Positions 55,581-62,617 of a stretch of DNA of 64,000 nucleotides are shown one piece after another (the first letter of the stretch is position 1; every line of letters begins with the position of its first letter). The stretch is from Gemmatimonadetes bacterium bin94 (GTDB lineage Bacteria > Gemmatimonadota > Gemmatimonadetes > Longimicrobiales > Gaopeijiaceae), in contig MPNE01000008.1 in the NCBI GenBank assembly GCA_002238865.1, positions 96,655 through 160,654 of the forward strand, read 5' to 3'. Made by a program: the position numbers and the translations under genes. The notes under the pieces were generated by a model. That model was given only the letters and a program-made list of their open reading frames with translations. It made no database searches and was not told where the DNA came from.

Positions 55581-56084
55581 ATGTTCCTAGCCCGCATGAT
55601 CACTCGCCACAAGTGGCAAGTCAAGGACGACTTGGCTTCGGACGAGATTCCGGCCGACGCGATTACGGCTGACTTGCGGACCGCGAACAACACACTCTCG
55701 TTCTGGCAGTGCGGTCAAGCGACCGAATCGGAGGTCTCAGATGCTGTGCTGGCGCTCGCGGCCGGACGCGACCGGATTCAGAAGCTCGATATCGTTTGGA
55801 TTCTCACGGATGAGCTGGAGAGCGATGGCCAGAGCATTCGATTGACGCGGGGAAAGACACCGGTCGTCGGATTGTCCGAGCGTCACGTTGACGTGTGTCA
55901 CCTCGACTACCGTCGGCTGGGGAGAATCGGTGATCGGGTCGCAACGGCCATCAGGCAGGACCAGTGGAAGAGGTTCCGAAAGCGGGAAATCGTTACCCTC
56001 CTGATTGCGGCCATGCGGAGCGGTCGCTTGTCCGAGACAGGTCTCACCGAGAAAGTCCAGAAGGAAATACGGGCCGCGCTGTAG
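55581..56084 (+). CDS. Unrecognised protein, third gene of TIGR04255 operon
   Basis: 167 residues from ATG 55581, three bases after the preceding stop; an internal ATG at 55596 is possible. The N terminus (MITRHKWQVKDDLASDEIPADAITADLRT) is followed by a mixed alpha/beta region (TLSFWQCGQATESEVSDAVL, LDIVWILTDELESDG) and a basic C-terminal helix region (QWKRFRKREIVTLLIAAMRSG). No family recognised and no clear active site. Its tight spacing suggests a product that works with the two upstream proteins. Confidence 0.62.
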   Translation: MFLARMITRHKWQVKDDLASDEIPADAITADLRTANNTLSFWQCGQATESEVSDAVLALAAGRDRIQKLDIVWILTDELESDGQSIRLTRGKTPVVGLSERHVDVCHLDYRRLGRIGDRVATAIRQDQWKRFRKREIVTLLIAAMRSGRLSETGLTEKVQKEIRAAL

Positions 56085-56160
56085 CTTGGGGCGGCTGTGT
56101 TCCTCAACGACTTCCCCAGCGCCAGGGGTCTCGCCGGTTCGCCAGTCATGCGATACGGTT

Positions 56161-56181
56161 GGACTACGCTACGGGTAGTCC
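56161..56181. promoter_or_regulatory. Inverted repeat upstream of the CapH-like gene
   Basis: GGACTAC-N7-GTAGTCC, perfect 7-base arms, 67 bases before the XRE gene start and 77 bases after the preceding stop. No T-run follows, so an operator for the autoregulated repressor is at least as likely as a terminator. Confidence 0.4.
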
Positions 56182-56248
56182 TCTGAAGGGGCTTGGCATA
56201 CCTTGGTAGGAAGGGCTCGCCTTCCACCAGAACCGGGAGTATTCGGAC

Positions 56249-56611
56249 ATGGATGGTACGACCTTCGGGGAACGAATCAGGGAGCTAAGGCTTGACCGAA
56301 ATCTGTCGCTCCGCCAGCTGGCAAGCCGAATTGACAAATCGGCACCCTTCCTTTCCGACATCGAGTTGGGACGCCGGTTCCCGTCCGAAGGCGTTCTCCG
56401 GGCCATCGCCAAAGAACTCCGGGTCGAGCTTGCCCACCTCAAGGAGTACGACCACCGCGAATCGATCACGACCTTGCGGAAGCTCTCCATGGATGATCCT
56501 GAGTGGCGGCTTGCCCTCCGGACGGCCACTGCAGAGATCAGGAAGGGCCTTACTCCGGAGGAAATGATCCATCGGCTCACGGAGTCCGAGCGAGAGAGCG
56601 ACGACCGATGA
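56249..56611 (+). CDS. XRE-family repressor, CapH-like
   Basis: 120 residues from ATG 56249 (GGGAG upstream). A helix-turn-helix spans residues 7-61 (FGERIRELRLDRNLSLRQLA, then SDIELGRRFPSEGVLRAIA). The C-terminal helix region (TAEIRKGLTPEEMIHRLTES) may be the dimer or cleavage part. The stop overlaps the ATG of the ImmA/IrrE-type peptidase (ATGA). In many CBASS loci a repressor-peptidase pair, CapH and CapP, silences the operon until DNA damage activates CapP to cleave CapH (family knowledge). Position immediately before CBASS and the coupled peptidase support that role here. Confidence 0.82.
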   Translation: MDGTTFGERIRELRLDRNLSLRQLASRIDKSAPFLSDIELGRRFPSEGVLRAIAKELRVELAHLKEYDHRESITTLRKLSMDDPEWRLALRTATAEIRKGLTPEEMIHRLTESERESDDR

Positions 56612-57306
56612 GGGAGACACGCGCACCGGGGAAGCCATTCGGGCGGCGGCTATACTTCGAGGATGGTGAAATCGAACGCATCTGCGCTGATGCCCTGAAG
56701 TCAGCCGGGTGCCTGCCGACCACCTGCGCCCCAGTCGAAATCGAGCTCTTCGTCGAGAAGGCTTTCAATTGCCGGGCGGTCTACGATGACTTGCCGAAAG
56801 GCGTACTCGGTGCCGCCGCTTTCAGGCGAGATGGTAGCCTTGAGGAAATCACGGTCTCCAGGTCGCTGTCCGCTGGCGGACAAGTAGGTGAGCGTCGGAC
56901 TCGCTCCACTTGGGCCCACGAGGCCGGTCACGGTCTCCTACACGGGCCCTTGTTCGCGCAGGGAACGCTCCCGCATCCCCTTTTGGATGACTGCTTCGAC
57001 TACGAGAAGCGGCGCATCCTTTGTCGTGAGGCGGACATCGGAGCAACTGGCACGAGCTACCACGGCAAATGGTGGGAGTGGCAGGCCAACCAGGCTATCG
57101 GAGGACTCCTCCTGCCCCGAGAACTCGTCGAGACGTGCGTGGAGTCGCTCACCGAGGAGCAAGGGCTGCTCGGCACCCGCGTGTTGCCGACCACCCAGCG
57201 CGAGCCCGCCTCCCGTCTGTTGTCGGAGGTATTCGATGTGAACCCGGCGGTAGCGCGGATCCGGCTATCAGGCCTCTTTCCTTCGGACAACCAGGGAACC
57301 CTTTAG
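56608..57306 (+). CDS. ImmA/IrrE-type zinc metallopeptidase, CapP-like
   Basis: 232 residues from ATG 56608, overlapping the CapH-like stop by four bases. The zinc site HEAGH is at residues 104-108 (STWAHEAGHGLLHG), with the family WWEWQANQAIGGLLLP block at 155-170 carrying the probable third ligand E157. The N-terminal half (PVEIELFVEKAFNCRAVYDD) and C-terminal region (REPASRLLSEVFDVNPAVARIRL) fit ImmA/IrrE peptidases that pair with XRE repressors. A Cys-rich insert (DDCFDYEKRRILCREADIG) is present. It likely cleaves the adjacent repressor to release CBASS expression. Confidence 0.84.
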   Translation: MRETRAPGKPFGRRLYFEDGEIERICADALKSAGCLPTTCAPVEIELFVEKAFNCRAVYDDLPKGVLGAAAFRRDGSLEEITVSRSLSAGGQVGERRTRSTWAHEAGHGLLHGPLFAQGTLPHPLLDDCFDYEKRRILCREADIGATGTSYHGKWWEWQANQAIGGLLLPRELVETCVESLTEEQGLLGTRVLPTTQREPASRLLSEVFDVNPAVARIRLSGLFPSDNQGTL

Positions 57307-57373
57307 CTCAATCGCAGCTCCCTGACTCCAGCCTCATCCCACCACGTCTGACTCGGCGGACCACCGGGATGGA

Positions 57374-57408
57374 TTGCGAAACTGACAACGTAAGCGTAGA
57401 TTGTACGC
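57374..57408 (+). promoter_or_regulatory. Candidate leaderless promoter with overlapping operator for the CBASS operon
   Basis: TTGCGA (57374-57379), 17 bases, then TAGATT (57397-57402), ending 6 bases before the capV ATG. This geometry places the transcript start on or next to the start codon, and no ribosome site is visible before capV. The palindrome GCGTA-N5-TACGC (57394-57408) covers the -10 box and abuts the ATG, a natural site for a repressor such as the CapH-like protein. Sequence reading only. Confidence 0.45.
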
Positions 57409-58536
57409 ATGCCTAATCTCAACGTACTCTCGCTGGACGGTGGCGGCATGCGCGGCCTCTACTCCGCCACGGTCCTCAAGGTGCTCGGCGAGCGCTTCGC
57501 CAAGCTAAATCACTCGGGTCCTCTCGACATCGGCAAGGGCTTCGATCTGGTCGTGGGGACAAGCACTGGAGCAATCCTGGCAGCGGGAATCGCGGCCGGA
57601 ATCGCGATCGACAAGATAGTGACCCTTTACGAGAAGATCGGTCCCCGGATCTTCCCACGTCCCATGCCTCCCGGCCAGATGTCGCTTCGATGGCGTGACA
57701 AGGCACGCTTCGCAACATGGGGTGCCCGTCATCTCCGCAACTCGGCGGGCAACAGTGAGGAATTGGCGACCGCTCTCCGCAACATCTTCGGCACCTTGAC
57801 GCTGGGCGAGCTCTACGAACGCCGCGGAATCGGTCTCGCCATATCGGCGACGCGCCTGCTTCAGCACAGCCCAAGGGTCTTCAAGACGCCCCATATCCCA
57901 TCCAAAGACCGGGACAACGACCTTGCAGTGGTCGACGCTTGCCTCGCCAGCAGCGCGGCACCGATCTACCTTCCGCTCGCCTCAATCACCGAGGACGGCA
58001 TCGAAGGTCAGGTCTTCGCGGACGGCGGGCTGTGGGCCAACAATCCGGTGCTTCTGGGGCTTATTGACGGGCTGGCCGTCACCGAACCGGATCAGCCGAT
58101 CGTAATCGTGTCCGTCGGCACCTGTCCCACGCCCGTTGGTGCCGATCCATCCCCCAAGCTCGCCCGCGGGATTCTTGACTGGCGCGCGGGTGTGCGGCCT
58201 CTCACGCTCGGCATGGACACACAGTCGCAAGCCGCGACCCACGCCGCCACCCTGCTTGCGGAACAACTGGCACCTTTGGGCAAGCAAGTGGAGATCCTGC
58301 GTTGCGCTGAGTCCAAACCGTCTCCCCACCAGGCTCAGCTCATCCAACTCGATTCCACGTCCCGTGATTCACGGAAGCTGATGAAGCAGCTGGGGAACGC
58401 TGACGCCCATGACACATATCGATGGACCCAAAGCGACGATCGCCGCGGGGCCATTCTCAAGCAGGTCTTCGCACGGATGCCGGAGACCGACAACCACCCC
58501 GAACCGGAAGGTGAGAAACATGACAGATTGCGATAA
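57409..58536 (+). CDS. capV: Patatin-like phospholipase, CBASS effector CapV
   Basis: 375 residues from ATG 57409. The patatin fold shows the oxyanion motif LDGGGMRGLYS near residue 8, the nucleophile Ser in GTSTG near residue 51 and the catalytic Asp in FADGGLWANNP near residue 205. CapV proteins are switched on by the cyclic nucleotide made by the partner CD-NTase and then degrade membrane phospholipids, killing the infected cell before phage release (family knowledge). The CD-NTase gene begins 17 bases before this gene's stop, so the two are coupled. The C-terminal Pro/Glu-rich tail is short. Confidence 0.9.
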   Translation: MPNLNVLSLDGGGMRGLYSATVLKVLGERFAKLNHSGPLDIGKGFDLVVGTSTGAILAAGIAAGIAIDKIVTLYEKIGPRIFPRPMPPGQMSLRWRDKARFATWGARHLRNSAGNSEELATALRNIFGTLTLGELYERRGIGLAISATRLLQHSPRVFKTPHIPSKDRDNDLAVVDACLASSAAPIYLPLASITEDGIEGQVFADGGLWANNPVLLGLIDGLAVTEPDQPIVIVSVGTCPTPVGADPSPKLARGILDWRAGVRPLTLGMDTQSQAATHAATLLAEQLAPLGKQVEILRCAESKPSPHQAQLIQLDSTSRDSRKLMKQLGNADAHDTYRWTQSDDRRGAILKQVFARMPETDNHPEPEGEKHDRLR

Positions 58537-59569
58537 GGACGTGCGGGCCTACCACGACGAGCGCGTCAGGCTCACGGAGGACCAGAAGAAGAAGCTGCGC
58601 GACCGCAGGGACGCGAACCGCGACCGCCTTCGACGCGGCCTCAAGAAAAACGGGGACCCAGCACCCGTGAAGTCGGTGATCCAGGGATCGTACGCGATGG
58701 GAACCGTCATTCAGGAACCGAAGAGCGCCTACGACATTGACGACGGCGTGGTCTTCACGGCGAAGTCCCTGATTGGGCCCAAGGGCGCATCGAAGACGGC
58801 CCTGGACGCGCGCAAGATGGTCCGAAATGCGGTGAACGATGGCTCCTTCAAGACTGATCCGGAGATCAAGGCCAACTGCGTCCGGGTGTACTATGACGAC
58901 GGGCCGCATGTGGACATCCCGGTCTACCGGTCGACCACGGATTGGTCCGGCAACGACAAGTACGAACTGGCCAGCGTCGACTGGAAGGAGTCGGACCCGG
59001 AAGGCGCAAACAGATGGTTTCGGGTGTGGGTCACGAACAAGACAGCGGCTGGGATGGTACACTCGCGCGAACTGATCCGACTGCTCAAGGCCATCTGCAA
59101 GAACCGACCGTCGTATACCACTCTGCCCAGCGGCTTCGTACTCACGGTGCTGGTCCAGGAATGTTACCAGTCGTCCGACGGGCGCCTCGACATCGAACTA
59201 CGGGAGCTCATCGAGGCCATCCACCGTCGACTCGAGAACAATCTGATGGTTGCGCATCCCGTAGTGTTCGGAGAATGGCTGATTGATCAGGACACGAAGC
59301 ACCGGAACGAGAAGCTCCGCGAGCTCCTGGGTAGGCTGGTGGAGACTCTCGTAGCCCTCGACCGCCCGAATTGCACCCGGTCGGAGACGCTCAAGGCCTG
59401 GAAGAAGGTGTTCTCCACAGATTTCTTCGACCAGCGAATTGCAGACGCTGAGGAGGAAGAGAGGAGACGCACGGCCGTAGGAGTGGCCACCCCTGCCGTG
59501 ATCTCCGCGCCCAAGTCGTACGGCTATAGCGAGGAGTCATGTCATGACCGAAGGAACCGCCAGCCGTGA
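58520..59569 (+). CDS. CD-NTase (cGAS/DncV-like nucleotidyltransferase) of CBASS
   Basis: 349 residues from ATG 58520, chosen because GGAAGGTGAG precedes it and the longer frame lies inside capV. The nucleotidyltransferase core has GS at residues 56-57 (QGSYAMGT), the metal-binding pair D72-x-D74 (YDIDDG) and a third Asp D132 (VDIPVY). The C-terminal helical region (SRELIRLLKAICKNR, PSGFVLTVLVQECYQ) fits the family. It should make a cyclic di- or trinucleotide after phage sensing, which activates CapV. Product identity cannot be read from sequence. Overlaps the E2-like gene by 26 bases. Confidence 0.9.
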   Translation: MTDCDKDVRAYHDERVRLTEDQKKKLRDRRDANRDRLRRGLKKNGDPAPVKSVIQGSYAMGTVIQEPKSAYDIDDGVVFTAKSLIGPKGASKTALDARKMVRNAVNDGSFKTDPEIKANCVRVYYDDGPHVDIPVYRSTTDWSGNDKYELASVDWKESDPEGANRWFRVWVTNKTAAGMVHSRELIRLLKAICKNRPSYTTLPSGFVLTVLVQECYQSSDGRLDIELRELIEAIHRRLENNLMVAHPVVFGEWLIDQDTKHRNEKLRELLGRLVETLVALDRPNCTRSETLKAWKKVFSTDFFDQRIADAEEEERRRTAVGVATPAVISAPKSYGYSEESCHDRRNRQP

Positions 59570-60209
59570 GCGCGAGCGACTCGCGGTGGCGCTTCCTACG
59601 CTCACGCTTGACACATCCACCGAGCCAGCCACGGTCACCGGGACACTGTGGCTCGATTCGGGCATCGGCTTCTCCGTGGACCTCCGAATCCCGAACGGCT
59701 ATCCCGAGGGAATCCCTCGGCTGTATTGCCGACGGGAGGAAATCCCTTGGATTGTGGATCGCCATGTGGTAGGCTCGGGAGTCGCCTGCCTCTGCGTGTC
59801 TTCGGAATACCGTCTTCACTGGCCGCGAGGATCGGATCTGACGGACTTCCTGAAGTGCTTCGTGGTACCGTACTTCGCGCGGCAAGCCTATTACCAGACC
59901 CACGGTCAGTGGCCACCCGGCCAGGAGCGATCGCACGGGGCCGTTGGCATCGTCGAGAGTTTCAGCGACACCCTTAGTGAACTGGGCTCCCCGGGCGTCG
60001 CCACGATCGAGCGGTTCTTGATCATGTTGGCATCTCCAGGTCACCCAAAGGCATCCGATCCCTGTCCCTGCGGCAGCGGGAAGAAGATCCGCAAGTGTCA
60101 CAGGCGGCTCGTCTGGACTCTCAGGAACAACGTCGATCCCCAACTCGCCCGGAACGATTTGTCACTGCTACGCCAGTCGCAGTCGCGCCCTGTCAGCCCC
60201 TCGGCATAG
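59544..60209 (+). CDS. Stand-alone E2-like conjugating protein with C-terminal SEC-C motif (CBASS)
   Basis: 221 residues from ATG 59544 with GAGGAG 7 bases upstream. Residues 20-125 read as a prokaryotic E2-type UBC fold: GTLWLDSGIGFSVDLRIPNGYPE, then PRLYCRREEIPW, DRHVVGSGVACLCV with candidate active cysteines C82 and C84, and a C-terminal helix region LTDFLKCFVVPYFARQAYY. No E1 or JAB gene follows, as in short type II CBASS, where an E2 alone joins the CD-NTase to a target and primes it. The extra C-terminal SEC-C motif (C174, C176, C185, H186; C-x-C-x8-C-H) should bind zinc. Overlap with the CD-NTase gene supports joint function. Confidence 0.78.
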   Translation: MTEGTASRERERLAVALPTLTLDTSTEPATVTGTLWLDSGIGFSVDLRIPNGYPEGIPRLYCRREEIPWIVDRHVVGSGVACLCVSSEYRLHWPRGSDLTDFLKCFVVPYFARQAYYQTHGQWPPGQERSHGAVGIVESFSDTLSELGSPGVATIERFLIMLASPGHPKASDPCPCGSGKKIRKCHRRLVWTLRNNVDPQLARNDLSLLRQSQSRPVSPSA

Positions 60210-60236
60210 TCGGGGCAACGGCTCAGCCCGCTGGCC

Positions 60237-60463
60237 GGAGACGGTTGCGGAACGCGCTCCGCGCGGCCTTCGAGGTGGAACCGCTCGAAGACGGCAAGGG
60301 CCATCCAGCCAAACGAGTGATTGCAGCTGCGATGGATTCGAGAGGTCATGGCACCGTTCTGGAGTGGATCTGCCGAGACTCCGGCATTCTTGGAGGCCCA
60401 CTCTGAACAGGTCCGTGGCTTGACGAGTACGTTCGTGGGTGATCGACGACCTCGCGAGTAAGC
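60237..60463 (+). pseudogene. Deleted remnant of the 54930-55577 gene
   Basis: Starting about 28 bases after the E2-like stop, this stretch matches the middle of the second TIGR04255-operon gene (EPLEDG-x-x-HPA, then AAxxS) and, after losing some 180 bases, its 3' end (HSEP, W-DEY, VIDDL). Frames are broken, so no product is expected. It is a flank-like partial duplicate on the far side of CBASS from the intact gene. Confidence 0.75.
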
Positions 60464-60877
60464 AGCTCAGAGAGAGAAGTGCGCGGCTATTACTTGGTCA
60501 GTGACCAAGCTTGACATGATCACCGACCAAGTATGCCAAATCACCGGCACGCTGACGTACCGAATGGCCACCCCACAACCTACTTCCCAGCACCTGTTGA
60601 CACCGGTGAGGGTGACGGATCCTTGAAGCGCCAGCAGCGGGCTGGTAGTCGCGGCCACATCGCGTAAGAAGGGGTGGGTGGCGAGGCACATTCCTTGATG
60701 TTCTAACGTCTTCCATGTGGAATGCCTCCTCCATCAGATGGTCGACTAAGTGCCGGGGGTTGCGGGTGGTGGAGGGAATCCTCCCTTGAGACCAGACGCC
60801 CCGCCGGATAGGTTCCCGCGTCGGGCCACCCTCCGAACCTTCATTGCCGAGAGCCCAGCGAACCGGAAAGACCGAAC
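60464..60877. other. Gap between the CBASS remnant and hsdR
   Basis: 414 bases. Apart from the palindrome cluster at 60490-60530 and the hsdR ribosome site, no gene is recognised. Minus-strand frames here (60467-60691 and a longer one) have no similarity I can name and one antisense-overlaps hsdR. Confidence 0.5.
60490..60530. repeat. ACTTGGTCA inverted-repeat cluster, right island edge
   Basis: ACTTGGTCA-GTGACCAAG (60490-60507) is a near-perfect palindrome, and GACCAAGT at 60523-60530 gives a second arm. The reverse complement of the cluster at 53341-53395 starts with the same ACTTGGTCAGT and also ends GACCAAGT. The two clusters bracket the 7-kb block from the HigA-like gene to the CBASS remnant. 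Confidence 0.55.
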
Positions 60878-62617
60878 GTGCCCCTGACTCCCGAACAGCG
60901 AGCCCGCGAGAAGATCGACCGGCAGCTTGAGGCCTGCGGATGGTTGGTTCAGGACTTCGCTTCCATGAACATCCACGCTGGCAGGGGCGTGGCCGTGCGC
61001 GAATACCCGCTGGAGTGGCGGGAAGGCGCGGACACCCGGTCCGGGTCAGCCGACTACCTGCTCTACGCGGACGGCTGGGCCATCGGGGTCGTAGAGGCAA
61101 AACCCGCCGGGCACACCCTTGAAGGGGTAATCGTCCAGTCGAAGCGTTACACCGAAGGGCTCGACGAGCACGTTCCTGCGCGGTACCGACCCCTCCCATT
61201 CGCCTACGAGTCCACTGGCGAGGTGACCCAGTTCACCAACGGTCTTGACCCTCACCCACGCAGCCGGGAGATCTTCACGTTCCACCGGCCCGAGGAGCTA
61301 CTGCGGCAGCAGGACCTGGGATCCTTACAGCTGCGCAGGATGCTCCGGAAGATGCCCGGACTGCCGCAGGGTAGACTCTGGCCCGTCCAGCACGAAGCGA
61401 TTGCGAACCTCGAGCGGTCCCTCGCCCATGCCCGTCCCCGCGCCCTCATCCAGATGGCCACCGGCAGCGGCAAGACGTTTACTGCGGTCACGGCCTGCTA
61501 CCGGTTGATCCGGCACGCCGGGGCCAAGCGCGTCCTCTTCCTCGTGGACCGCAACAACCTAGGCCGCCAGACTCTAAACGAGTTTCAGCAGTACCGGGAT
61601 GCCGGTTCCGCATACTCCTTCGCCGAGGAGTTTGTGGTGCAGCACCTCCGGGGCAACGCCATCGATCCGGCCAGCAAGGTCGTCATCACGACCATCCAGC
61701 GCCTCTACTCGATCCTGAAGGGCGATACACAGTACAACCCCGCCAACGAGGACGATTCGCTCTTCGAGTCCGGTCGCGCTCCCGGCGGCGAGCCGGCCCC
61801 GGTCGAGTACTCCCCGGACCTTCCGGCCGAGACGTTCGACTTCATCGTGATCGACGAGTGCCACCGCTCGATCTACAACGTCTGGCGGCAAGTGATTGAG
61901 TACTTCGACGCCTTCCTGATCGGACTGACCGCCACGCCGAGTCCCCAGACCATCGGGTTCTTCCGCAACAACGTCGTGCAGGATTACTCGCACGTAAAGG
62001 CCGTGGCCGACGGGGTCAACGTCGGGTACGACATCTACCGCATCAAGACGAAGATCACCGAAGAGGGCGGCGGTGTGGAGGCGGGGCGGTACGTGCCCCG
62101 GCGCGACCGCCGCACCCGCAAGACCACGCACGCCGAGCTCGAGGAAGATCTGACCTACACGGCGAACCAGCTTGACCGCGACGTGGTGGCCCCCGATCAG
62201 ATCCGGCTCGTCGCGCGCACCCTCCGCGAGCGACTGTTTAGGGATGTTTTCCCCGGCCGCACCGAAGTCCCCAAGATGCTCGTCTTCGCCAAGCACGACA
62301 GCCACGCCGACGACATCGTGAAGATCCTCAAGGAGGAATTCGGGAAGGGCAACGACTTCTGCCGGAAGATCACCTCGAAGACGACCGGGGCCTCGCCGGA
62401 GGATCTTCTGAACCGCTTCCGCAACTCGTACAACCCACGCATCGCTGTCACTGTGGACATGATCGCCACCGGTACCGATGTGAAGCCGCTGGAGTGCCTC
62501 GTCTTCATGCGCAATGTCAACTCGGCGGGCTATTTCGAGCAGATGAAGGGACGCGGCGTGCGCGTCATCGAGCCGGGCGACCTGCGGAAGGTCACTCCAG
62601 ACGCGAAAGACAAGACG
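60878..62617 (+). pseudogene. hsdR: Type I restriction endonuclease HsdR, truncated by IS110 insertion
   Basis: From GTG 60878 (GGAAAG upstream) about 580 codons of HsdR are readable. The N-terminal nuclease has D59 and E73-x-K75 (SADYLLYADGWAIGVVEAK). The motor follows with Walker A MATGSGKTFTAV, DECH box FIVIDECHRSIYN, SAT-like GLTATPSPQ, and motif VI-like GYFEQMKGRGVRVI. Family sequence stops after DAKDKT at about 62617, where normal HsdR continues for a further 300 or more residues. The rest of the frame (to 62932) is IS sequence. DNA translocation and cleavage are presumably lost. No hsdM or hsdS is in the window. Confidence 0.88.

Noticed and set aside
60498..61199. A 233-codon minus-strand frame at the hsdR start
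   Set aside because: Overlaps the well-supported hsdR 5' end; Arg/Pro-rich with no recognisable family.
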